A stretch of 7,000 nucleotides of DNA. Source: an uncultured Paraprevotella sp. (lineage in GTDB: Bacteria; Bacteroidota; Bacteroidia; Bacteroidales; Bacteroidaceae). The stretch is taken from assembly GCA_900770805.1 (NCBI GenBank), contig CAAGLP010000103.1, positions 1 to 7,000 of the forward strand, read 5' to 3'. Both the position numbers and the translations under genes were made by a program. Of this stretch, positions 1 through 6,373 are shown in pieces (positions within the stretch are counted from its first letter, which is position 1; each line of letters opens with the position of its first letter). The notes beneath the pieces are model-generated. The model had not been told where the DNA came from. It did not search any database and saw nothing but the letters and a program-made list of their open reading frames with translations.

Positions 1-501
1 AAGATATATGGCGCCGTAATTGACGGTATGCGCGGTTTAGCACAGGCATTATATCCCATCCCTGTACAGATGTGCCAATTTCATCAGATACTAATCACTC
101 GTAGATACTTAACCCAGGAACCTGAACTCGATGCTTCTTGCGAGCTTTTAAACCTCGTTAAGAGCATAACCCAAATGGATAAGGAGAGTTTTATTGGCGC
201 TTTTAATGAGTGGGGCGAGAAGTACAAGGATGTTTTAAACGAGCGTGTTCACGATAAAAGACTAAAACGGCACACGCCTCCTTACATGCGTCCAAGGCTA
301 CGTAGTGCATACCTTAGTTTAAAACGCAATATGACTTTATTATGGACTTTTTACGATCACCCAGAAACAGGTCTGCCAAACACGAACAATGGCATTGAAG
401 CTTTGTTCTCGGATATAAAGGGCAAATTAAGGGTTCATCGGGGGATAAGTAAGGATAATCGGAAAAAGTTGTTAGATGAGTACATTATGCGACATTATTA
501 A
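1..501 (+). CDS. IS256-family (Zn-binding variant) DDE transposase, C-terminal part
   Basis: The frame is open from base 1, so the gene starts left of the window; the internal ATG at 28 is not its start. The translation opens KIYGAVIDGMRGL, where Asp8 (codon 22-24) fits the second catalytic Asp of the DDE fold. About 17 residues later comes CQFH (Cys25, His28), the C-x2-H pair typical of IS256/MULE-type transposases. The segment NTNNGIEALFSDIK carries the likely catalytic Glu (codon 397-399). A helical insertion between the second Asp and the Glu also fits the family. The C-terminus looks natural and ends in TAA. Family knowledge points to the IS256 variant with an N-terminal zinc ribbon, but that ribbon would lie outside the window, so the subtype is inferred. 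The part seen has no frameshift or stop, so the gene may be intact. Confidence 0.8.
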   Translation, partial: KIYGAVIDGMRGLAQALYPIPVQMCQFHQILITRRYLTQEPELDASCELLNLVKSITQMDKESFIGAFNEWGEKYKDVLNERVHDKRLKRHTPPYMRPRLRSAYLSLKRNMTLLWTFYDHPETGLPNTNNGIEALFSDIKGKLRVHRGISKDNRKKLLDEYIMRHY

Positions 502-509
502 ACGCAGAA

Positions 510-538
510 CCCTTGGGCGGGGCGCGCCCTGCCAAGGG
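510..538 (+). terminator. GC-rich hairpin after the transposase gene
   Basis: A 7-bp outer stem (CCCTTGG at 510-516 with CCAAGGG at 532-538) continues, after one bulged G at 517, into five more pairs (518-522 with 527-531, one of them G-T) around a four-base loop. It starts 9 nt after the transposase stop. The first T-run (TTTTT, 551-555) comes 12 nt past the stem, farther than in a textbook intrinsic terminator. It may end the transposase transcript or block readthrough into flanking DNA. The fold is seen in the sequence; the role is inferred. Confidence 0.6.
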
Positions 539-543
539 ATTCT

Positions 544-601
544 ATCCTACTTTTTGTCCAATAAGAGATTTTTAGAGTAAAATCATCCTACTTTTTGTCC
601 A
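544..601. repeat. Two 17-bp direct copies near the IS right end
   Basis: ATCCTACTTTTTGTCCA occurs at 544-560 and again, identically, at 585-601, with starts 41 bp apart. The outer copy is followed by CCC and appears to be part of the terminal inverted repeat; the inner copy is subterminal. Repeated motifs at one end of an IS often are transposase-binding sites. That meaning is inferred here, while the identity of the two copies is seen directly. Confidence 0.75.
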
Positions 602-695
602 CCCTACCAGGAATTATCAAAAAGAAAGCGAAAACGTGAAAGTAATGTCGTTTTTACAAAAATACAGCACCATCTTAACTTTTTCTTACAATCTA

Positions 696-726
696 TTGCA
701 TTATATCAAGAATTGTGTTACCTTTG
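696..726 (+). promoter_or_regulatory. gdhA promoter (Bacteroidetes type)
   Basis: TTG at 696-698 and TACCTTTG at 719-726 match the Bacteroidetes -33 (TTTG/TTG) and -7 (TAnnTTTG) elements, with a 20-nt spacer. Transcription should start near 732, giving a leader of about 35 nt. That leader is A-rich and has no Shine-Dalgarno sequence, as is usual in this phylum. The promoter lies about 90 bp beyond the IS end and so is not interrupted by it. Confidence 0.7.
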
Positions 727-767
727 CGCCGAAATAAAAAATAACACTAACTAAAAGTAAAGCGACT

Positions 768-2105
768 ATGGACGCAATAAAGGTATTAGAAGATTTGAAG
801 AGACGTTTCCCCAACGAGCCAGAGTATCATCAGGCCGTTGAAGAGGTACTTGCTACAATTGAGGAAGAATATAACAAGCACCCCGAATTTGACAAGGCAA
901 ACCTGATAGAACGTCTTTGTATTCCCGACAGAGTTTATCAGTTCCGTGTTACATGGATGGACGACAAGGGCCAGATCCAGACAAACATGGGCTATCGTGT
1001 TCAGCACAATAATGCCATCGGTCCCTACAAGGGTGGTATCCGTTTCCACAAGTCTGTGAATCTGGGTATACTGAAGTTCCTGGCTTTCGAGCAGACCTTC
1101 AAGAACAGTTTGACCACTCTGCCCATGGGTGGAGGTAAGGGCGGTTCAGACTTCAGCCCCCGTGGCAAGTCAAACGCCGAGGTTATGCGATTCTGCCAGG
1201 CTTTCATGCTGGAGTTGACACGCCACATCGGTGCAGACGTTGACGTTCCTGCTGGCGACATCGGTGTAGGTGGCCGCGAGGTTGGTTACATGTTCGGCAT
1301 GTACAAGAAGTTGACTCACGAGTTCACTGGCACATTCACAGGTAAGGGTCGTGAGTTCGGCGGTTCACTGGTACGTCCCGAGGCAACTGGTTATGGCAAC
1401 GTATACTTCCTGCAGGAGATGCTCAAGACCAAGGGTGATAGCGTAGCTGGCAAGAAGGTGCTCATCTCTGGTGCCGGTAACGTGGCTCAGTACACCGCAG
1501 AGAAGGTACTTCAGTTGGGTGGTCAGGTGATGACAATGTCTGACTCTGATGGTTACATCTACGATCCCGAAGGCATTGACCGCGAGAAGCTGGACTTCAT
1601 CATGGAGTTGAAGAACGTTTACCGTGGCCGTATCAAGGAATATGTTGACCGCTATCCCAATGCCAAGTATGTGGCTGGCGAACGTCCCTGGGGCGAGAAG
1701 GGCGACATTGCTCTGCCCTCTGCAACACAGAACGAGCTGAACGAGGAACAAGCACAGACCCTGGTGGCAAATGGTGTAATTGCAGTGAGCGAGGGTGCCA
1801 ACATGCCTTCTACACCCGGTGCTATCCGTGTGTTCCAGGATGCCAAGATTCTGTATGCTCCAGGTAAGGCCAGCAACGCTGGTGGTGTATCTGTGAGCGG
1901 TCTGGAAATGTCTCAGAACTCAGGCCGTATCTCATGGTCAAGTGAGGAAGTTGACAACAAGCTGCACTGGATCATGGAGAACATCCACGAGAACTGCGTG
2001 AAGTATGGTACCGAGGCCGACGGCTATGTAAACTATGTGAAGGGCGCTAACGTGGCTGGCTTCATGAAGGTAGCCAAGGCTATGATGGCACAGGGCGTGG
2101 TTTAA
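768..2105 (+). CDS. gdhA: Glutamate dehydrogenase, hexameric NAD(P)-dependent type
   Basis: This cytoplasmic enzyme interconverts glutamate and 2-oxoglutarate plus ammonium, and in Bacteroidales it is a main route of ammonium assimilation. The 445 residues match the usual length of the small hexameric class (about 445-450). Motifs run in family order: YKGGIRFH (87-94); PMGGGKGG (119-126), with Lys124 as the expected catalytic lysine; PAGDIGVGGRE (161-171), with Asp164 as the expected catalytic aspartate; then the Rossmann glycine motif GAGNVA (235-240), followed by SDSDG (258-262) at the end of the second strand. SDS resembles NADP-preferring enzymes such as E. coli GdhA, but Bacteroidales members can use both cofactors, so specificity is left open. 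The ATG at 768 follows a good promoter and gives the full N-terminal helical region. The gene appears monocistronic, with its own promoter and terminator. No defect is visible. Confidence 0.97.
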   Translation: MDAIKVLEDLKRRFPNEPEYHQAVEEVLATIEEEYNKHPEFDKANLIERLCIPDRVYQFRVTWMDDKGQIQTNMGYRVQHNNAIGPYKGGIRFHKSVNLGILKFLAFEQTFKNSLTTLPMGGGKGGSDFSPRGKSNAEVMRFCQAFMLELTRHIGADVDVPAGDIGVGGREVGYMFGMYKKLTHEFTGTFTGKGREFGGSLVRPEATGYGNVYFLQEMLKTKGDSVAGKKVLISGAGNVAQYTAEKVLQLGGQVMTMSDSDGYIYDPEGIDREKLDFIMELKNVYRGRIKEYVDRYPNAKYVAGERPWGEKGDIALPSATQNELNEEQAQTLVANGVIAVSEGANMPSTPGAIRVFQDAKILYAPGKASNAGGVSVSGLEMSQNSGRISWSSEEVDNKLHWIMENIHENCVKYGTEADGYVNYVKGANVAGFMKVAKAMMAQGVV

Positions 2106-2109
2106 GAGA

Positions 2110-2165
2110 ACAGAGTACAGATAATAGAGTACAGATAACAGATAACAGATAATAGATAATAGATA
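2110..2165. repeat. Array of eight 7-bp tandem repeats
   Basis: Starting 5 nt after the gdhA stop, the sequence divides exactly into eight heptamers: ACAGAGT, ACAGATA, ATAGAGT, three copies of ACAGATA, and two of ATAGATA. The consensus is A(C/T)AGATA. The array lies in the 3' untranslated part of the gdhA message, directly before the terminator hairpin. It contains no hairpin of its own and no convincing ORF. It may be a slippage-prone array that varies between strains; any function is unknown. Confidence 0.85.
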
Positions 2166-2167
2166 TG

Positions 2168-2198
2168 AACCCCGAAAGTTTTAATGGCTTTCGGGGTT
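2168..2198 (+). terminator. Rho-independent terminator of gdhA
   Basis: AACCCCGAAAG (2168-2178) pairs perfectly with CTTTCGGGGTT (2188-2198): an 11-bp stem with a 9-nt loop, followed by a short T-rich tail. It is the only strong hairpin between gdhA and the next gene. The two arms would also form a hairpin on the other strand, preceded there by AAACCCC, but no minus-strand gene ends here. Confidence 0.88.
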
Positions 2199-2215
2199 TG
2201 TAGTAATATTTCACA

Positions 2216-2248
2216 AACGAGGAAACTGGAACGCTCCAACGAGGAAAC
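2216..2248. repeat. Pair of 11-bp direct repeats upstream of the REC/ATP-grasp gene
   Basis: AACGAGGAAAC is found at 2216-2226 and 2238-2248, with starts 22 bp apart (two helical turns). Between them sits a small inverted repeat, TGGA-acgc-TCCA (2227-2238). The block lies about 80-115 bp before the predicted transcription start of the downstream gene, where an activator could bind on one face of the helix. The repeats are seen; a regulatory role is inferred and not strong. Confidence 0.45.
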
Positions 2249-2315
2249 CGACACAAAACAAGGAGGAGGCATTAAAAAGACTACAAGACAGAGGCACTTT
2301 GTAATAAATAAAGCG

Positions 2316-2323
2316 TATCTTTG
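2316..2323 (+). promoter_or_regulatory. -7 promoter box for the REC/ATP-grasp gene
   Basis: TATCTTTG is a full match to the Bacteroidetes -7 consensus and is identical to the box upstream of the fic gene. At the usual 20-nt distance there is no TTG (the bases are GGC). The nearest TTTG, at 2298-2301, leaves only 14 nt. The promoter may therefore be weak or need an activator. The expected start near 2330 gives a leader of about 48 nt without a Shine-Dalgarno sequence. Confidence 0.5.
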
Positions 2324-2377
2324 TCTTGAAATATTGATGATAAAATAAGAATCTCCACACACAATACACACTGAGCA

Positions 2378-5300
2378 ATGCAACTGAAAGATACACCATT
2401 CGTTGACCTGATGCAAAAGCGCATCTGCAACGTACTTCTCATTGCCAACCCCTACGATGCCTTCATGCTGGAGGACGACGGACGCATAGACGAAAAGATT
2501 TTTTCGGAGTATGCCAAGCTGGGATTACGTTTCCCTCCACGTTTTATACAGGTGTCAACAGAAGAGCAGGTAAACCTGCAGATGAGTAGCGGTTACATAG
2601 ATCTTGTTATATGTATGCCTGCTGCCGAGAACAACGATGTATTCGATATTGCACGCAGTGTGAAGGCCAACTATCCCAGTGTGCCCATTGTTGTGCTAAC
2701 TCCCTTTAGTCATGGTGTGACACGGCGCATGAAGGACGAGGACCTTTCTGCCTTTGAATATGTGTTCTGCTGGCTGGGTAATACCGAACTTCTGCTCAGT
2801 ATCATCAAACTCATAGAGGACAAGATGAATCTGGAGCATGATATCCGTTCGGCTGGTGTACAGATGCTCCTTGTGGTGGAAGACACCATACGATTCTATT
2901 CCAGCATTCTGCCCAACCTGTACCACTACATACTGAACCAGTCGCTGGCATTCGCCACCGAAGCCTTGAACAGTTCTCTGGAAACTTTGCGAATGCGAGG
3001 CAGACCAAAGATTGTACTGGCACGTACATACGAGGAGGCTTGGAACCTGTATGAACAATTTGCCGACAACACCCTGGGTGTTATCTCCGATTGTCGATTC
3101 CCAATCTACAACAACAGTACGCAGACAGATGAAATGGCCGGTTTCAAACTGCTCAGTTGTATTCGTGCCCGCGACCCCTACGTTCCCCTCATCATGGAAT
3201 CAAGCGAGTCTGCACGTCAGGAACTGGCATGGAAATGCGGTGCAAGCTTTGTGGACAAGAACTCAAAGGTGCTGAATGTGGAAATACGCGACTTGCTGAG
3301 CCGCTACTTCGGCTTCGGCGACTTCGTGTTCCGCGATCCAGCAACCATGAAGGAGGTGGCCCGAATACATAACCTGAAAGAGTTGCAGGACAATATCATG
3401 ACCCTGCCCATCGACTCCCTCCAGTATCATCTGCGCCACAACAACGTTAGCCGATGGTTATCCAGCCGTGCTCTGTTCCCCATTGCCGAGTTCCTGAAGG
3501 AGATTACATGGGACAAGGAACAGGACGTGGATGTCCACCGCCAAATCATTCTGGATGCTATCGTGGCATACCGAAAGATGAAGAATCAGGGCGTGGTTGC
3601 TGTATTCCAGCGCGAACGTTTTGACCAATACTCCAATTTTGCACGAATAGGAGACGGTTCGCTGGGTGGCAAGGGACGAGGTCTGGCCTTTCTGGACCGT
3701 ATGATAAAAAAGGTACGCGAGGAAGGAATTGAGCATGCCGACCTGCTACACATCCCAAAGACTTTGGTGCTATGCACGGACATCTTCGACGAGTTTATGG
3801 AAACGAACGACCTCTACGGCATTGCCATGAGCGACATGTCGGACGAGGAAATGCTGACGTGCTTCCTGCGTGGCCGACTTCCACACAGGCTCCTGGCAGA
3901 CCTTGAAGTGTTTATAGACGTAGTGAAGAGCCCTCTGGCTATCAGAAGTTCGTCTCTCCTGGAAGACAGCCACTACCAACCTTTTGCCGGAATCTACTCC
4001 ACATATATGATTCCATACGACGAGGACAAGTATTGCCGTCTGGAGATGCTATCCAATGCCATCAAAGGTGTATATGCCTCGGTATATTTCCATGGTAGCA
4101 AGGACTACATGACTGCAACTTCTAATGTTATAGACCAGGAGAAGATGGCTGTCATACTACAAGAGGTAGTGGGCCGGGAATATGGCAAGCGATTCTATCC
4201 CAACGTGTCCGGAGTGGCACGCTCGCTGAACTACTATCCAATCGGCGAAGAAAAAGCCGAGGAAGGAACTGTGTCTCTGGCTATGGGTCTGGGAAAATAC
4301 ATTGTGGACGGTGGCACCGCCCTTCGCGTATGCCCATATCACCCCACACAGGTACTGCAGATGTCGGAAATGGAGATTGCGTTGCGCGATACCCAAACAA
4401 GTTTTCTGGCTCTGGAGACAAACGGCAAGGTAGACGAGAACGGCAAAAAGCAAAAGATGCCGTTCCAGGTGGACGATGGCTTCAATCTTGTAAAAGTACC
4501 TGTACGTGATGCCGAGAATGACGGTTCCCTGCAATGGATATGCTCTACCTACGACCCTATGGACCAGTGTATCTATGATGGCTTCTACGAAGGGCGCAAC
4601 AGGAAATTGATATCCTTTGCCGGAATACTGCAGAACGGAGTATGGCCCATGCCGGAACTTTTGCGCCTTGTACTGAAATTGGGACAGGCGGAAATGCAAC
4701 GACCAGTGGAAATAGAGTTTGCATGTAACATAAATCCAGACAAGAGCGGAGACTTCTACCTCCTCCAGATACGCCCCATGGTGGACAACCGCATGCAACT
4801 GGACGAAAATCTGGCCGACATACCGGACGAGAAATGTCTTCTGCGAAGCCACAACGCCATAGGACATGGCATAATTACAGACATTACCGATATTGTGTAC
4901 GTAAAGACCAGCGAAAAGGCACACTACACTCCGGGATGGAATCCACAGATAGCGGACGAAGTGGAAAGAATAAACCGCTCCTTGCTTCAGGAAGACCGCA
5001 AGTGCATACTTATAGGCCCTGGACGCTGGGGCTCAAGCGACCCCTGGTTGGGTATTCCTGTGAAATGGCCAAACATAAGCAGTGCTCAAGTCATTGTGGA
5101 AGCAGGATTAGCCAATTTTCAGGTGGACCCATCGCAAGGCACACACTTCTTCCAGAATCTGACATCGCTCGGAGTGGGATATCTGACCATCAACGCCTTC
5201 CGCGGAGACGGCAAATACGATTGCACCCTGTTTGAGGACCTGCCTCTTGTTCAGGAAACCGAACATGTGGCCCATGTACGTCTGAAAGAACCTTTGAGTA

Positions 5301-5422
5301 TCAAGATAGACGGCATGAAGAAGGAAGCCGTGGTGATGATGCCCGAGGAACTGAAGGAAGCGGAAAAGGCTGAAGAGGAAAAAGAAGGATACACCGACCG
5401 CGAAGGATTGTCACAGGAGTAG
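2378..5422 (+). CDS. Receiver-like plus PEP/pyruvate-binding (PPDK N-terminal, ATP-grasp) domain protein
   Basis: A 1014-residue, probably cytoplasmic protein with no signal peptide or membrane segment. Residues 15-150 resemble a receiver fold (VLLIANP, IDLVICMP, VPIVVLTPF), but no Asp sits at the phosphorylation site. Residues 162-310 form a second receiver with acidic pair Glu168-Asp169, candidate phospho-Asp238 (VISDCRFP), Ser275 and Lys294. A helical linker (about 320-410) follows. Residues 424-800 match the ATP-grasp PEP/pyruvate-binding domain: GGKGRG (Lys432), AIRSSSLLED (Arg523), VEIEF (Glu778, Glu780) and LLQIRP (Gln797, Arg799), equivalent to the ATP-binding residues of PPDK. The C-terminal 830-980 carries GPGRWGSSDPW (880-890), a motif I recall from similar Bacteroidetes proteins, and ends in a Glu/Lys-rich tail. 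The phosphohistidine swivel domain and C-terminal barrel of PEP synthase are absent, so automatic labels such as 'PEP synthase' are probably wrong. The true substrate is unknown; a signal-controlled phosphotransferase or nucleotide sensor is possible. Confidence 0.85.
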   Translation: MQLKDTPFVDLMQKRICNVLLIANPYDAFMLEDDGRIDEKIFSEYAKLGLRFPPRFIQVSTEEQVNLQMSSGYIDLVICMPAAENNDVFDIARSVKANYPSVPIVVLTPFSHGVTRRMKDEDLSAFEYVFCWLGNTELLLSIIKLIEDKMNLEHDIRSAGVQMLLVVEDTIRFYSSILPNLYHYILNQSLAFATEALNSSLETLRMRGRPKIVLARTYEEAWNLYEQFADNTLGVISDCRFPIYNNSTQTDEMAGFKLLSCIRARDPYVPLIMESSESARQELAWKCGASFVDKNSKVLNVEIRDLLSRYFGFGDFVFRDPATMKEVARIHNLKELQDNIMTLPIDSLQYHLRHNNVSRWLSSRALFPIAEFLKEITWDKEQDVDVHRQIILDAIVAYRKMKNQGVVAVFQRERFDQYSNFARIGDGSLGGKGRGLAFLDRMIKKVREEGIEHADLLHIPKTLVLCTDIFDEFMETNDLYGIAMSDMSDEEMLTCFLRGRLPHRLLADLEVFIDVVKSPLAIRSSSLLEDSHYQPFAGIYSTYMIPYDEDKYCRLEMLSNAIKGVYASVYFHGSKDYMTATSNVIDQEKMAVILQEVVGREYGKRFYPNVSGVARSLNYYPIGEEKAEEGTVSLAMGLGKYIVDGGTALRVCPYHPTQVLQMSEMEIALRDTQTSFLALETNGKVDENGKKQKMPFQVDDGFNLVKVPVRDAENDGSLQWICSTYDPMDQCIYDGFYEGRNRKLISFAGILQNGVWPMPELLRLVLKLGQAEMQRPVEIEFACNINPDKSGDFYLLQIRPMVDNRMQLDENLADIPDEKCLLRSHNAIGHGIITDITDIVYVKTSEKAHYTPGWNPQIADEVERINRSLLQEDRKCILIGPGRWGSSDPWLGIPVKWPNISSAQVIVEAGLANFQVDPSQGTHFFQNLTSLGVGYLTINAFRGDGKYDCTLFEDLPLVQETEHVAHVRLKEPLSIKIDGMKKEAVVMMPEELKEAEKAEEEKEGYTDREGLSQE

Positions 5423-5428
5423 AGGTGG

Positions 5429-6310
5429 TCAATACTTAATGGCGAAGTAATCCAAAGCCGCCTTGTAATTGTCCTGCGCCGTAAGGCAGGTGTCGGTCAG
5501 GAAATCGTCTACCCTACCCCAGTTCTGTATACCACGATAATAGAACAGGTGCAAGTCCTCAGTAATGATAAAAGGCACTATGGAGGCCTGAAGGCATTGC
5601 CAGAACATCAGCAAACGGCCGATGCGACCGTTTCCATCCTGAAAAGGGTGTATGCGCTCGAAACGCACATGAAAGTCCAGCACATCACTTAGGCTGACCT
5701 GTCTGACGGCATTGTACTCCGCCAATAGGGCCATCATGTGCTTGGAGACATCCTCGGGCAGTACCGTTTCCTCACCTCCCACCTCGTTGGGCAATCGCTT
5801 GTATTCGCCCACGGCAAACCATTCCTTTTGCGAATCGGAGGTATTGGCCTTTAGCATAAGGTGCAGGCGCTTTATGTGGTGCTCGGTAATCTTGTCCATA
5901 GCATGTTCTATGATATAATCTATGCAACGGAAATGGTTTACCGTTTCCATTATATCGTCAATGCGCGTGTTCTCCGTGGTTATGCCAAGGGTGTTTGTTT
6001 CAAAAATATAGCGTGTCTGCTCCTTTGTCAGGCGGCTGCCCTCTATATGATTAGAACTATAGGTCAATTCTATCTGCGTACGGTGATATATACCACCCTT
6101 CAACCTTGCTTCACGCTCCTGACGCAAACGAGTCAATAGAGGAGAGATCTTTGCCTTTCCTTTTCTGGGCAACTCCGCATTGGCAGGAATATTCCATACC
6201 TTTCCCGTGAGGAAGGCTCCGTCTATCTTGCCCTGCGAACAATAATTGCGGGCGGTACGTTCACTTATGCCATGCCTTCCGGCAAACTCTGATACAGATA
6301 TAAAGTCCAT
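5429..6310 (-). CDS. Fic family protein (class II, N-terminal HTH)
   Basis: Fic enzymes usually transfer AMP from ATP to a hydroxyl side chain of a target protein. From the ATG at 6310 the product has 293 residues. Residues 1-45 are a helix-turn-helix (ISVSEFAGRHGISERTARNY, then a KVWNIP wing-like segment) of the kind that binds DNA. SNHIEG (86-91) fits the inhibitory motif (S/T)xxxE(G/N), with Glu90 expected to block ATP; its place before the core defines class II. The Fic core ends in HPFQDGNGR (221-229), with catalytic His221 and a complete anion-binding loop. An in-frame ATG at 6373 would add 21 residues, but it lies upstream of the predicted transcription start and on the edge of the operator, and those residues (PVSARIRIF...) look unlike the family. 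The target is unknown. The gene meets the convergent upstream gene with a 6-bp gap. Confidence 0.92.
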   Translation of the reverse strand: MDFISVSEFAGRHGISERTARNYCSQGKIDGAFLTGKVWNIPANAELPRKGKAKISPLLTRLRQEREARLKGGIYHRTQIELTYSSNHIEGSRLTKEQTRYIFETNTLGITTENTRIDDIMETVNHFRCIDYIIEHAMDKITEHHIKRLHLMLKANTSDSQKEWFAVGEYKRLPNEVGGEETVLPEDVSKHMMALLAEYNAVRQVSLSDVLDFHVRFERIHPFQDGNGRIGRLLMFWQCLQASIVPFIITEDLHLFYYRGIQNWGRVDDFLTDTCLTAQDNYKAALDYFAIKY

Positions 6311-6312
6311 TC

Positions 6313-6323
6313 TATCGGCAAGA
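6313..6323 (-). promoter_or_regulatory. Third operator half-site next to the fic start codon
   Basis: On the minus strand these bases read TCTTGCCGATA, identical over 11 nt to plus-strand bases 6356-6366 inside the palindrome. The copy ends 2 nt before the fic ATG and lies within the short 5' leader. It could be an auxiliary site for the same regulator. Its identity to the operator arm is seen directly; binding is inferred. Confidence 0.6.
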
Positions 6324-6342
6324 TTTGATTCGATTAACGGCA

Positions 6343-6373
6343 CAAAGATACGTATTCTTGCCGATACCGGCAA
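6343..6373 (-). promoter_or_regulatory. fic promoter
   Basis: On the minus strand, TTG (6373-6371) and TATCTTTG (6350-6343) are separated by 20 nt, the same layout as the gdhA promoter. Transcription should start near 6337, about 27 nt before the ATG at 6310. This is the main reason to prefer that start over the ATG at 6373. The -33 TTG lies inside one arm of the inverted repeat. Confidence 0.72.

Larger units (their letters stand above)
1..604 (+). mobile_element. Right-hand part of an IS256-type insertion sequence
   Basis: This segment holds the 3' part of a transposase gene, a GC-rich hairpin and a repeated 17-bp motif, which together look like the right end of an insertion sequence. The outer motif copy, read inward from about 604, begins GGGTGGACAAAAAGTAGGAT and is the best candidate for the terminal inverted repeat. 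The left end is outside the window, so neither the matching repeat nor the target-site duplication can be checked. The exact outer boundary (601-605) is an inference. The AT-rich sequence after 604 has a different character and leads into gdhA. Confidence 0.7.

Noticed and set aside
28..30. ATG as the start of the transposase
   Set aside because: The frame stays open to base 1 and the catalytic Asp lies before this ATG, so it is an internal methionine.
629..654. Possible small inverted repeat (AAAACG / CGTTTT) upstream of the gdhA promoter
   Set aside because: Only 6 bp in AT-rich DNA, easily due to chance, with no clear relation to the promoter boxes.
2185..2304. Plus-strand frame ending in a protein-like tail (NKEEALKRLQDRGTL then TAA)
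   Set aside because: It has no start codon, begins within the terminator hairpin and is only about 39 codons long. It might be a gene remnant, but nothing supports that beyond the look of the last 15 residues.
2102..2416. Minus-strand open frame across the gdhA-REC/ATP-grasp intergenic region
   Set aside because: Its second half is a translation of the heptamer array and terminator hairpin, and it overlaps the start of the next gene. No family features are visible.
4157..4924. Long open frame (255 codons) on the minus strand inside the REC/ATP-grasp gene
   Set aside because: It lies fully antisense to a well-supported domain-bearing gene, its product shows no recognisable motif, and there is no promoter or leader for it. 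It is a by-product of the codon usage of the sense gene.
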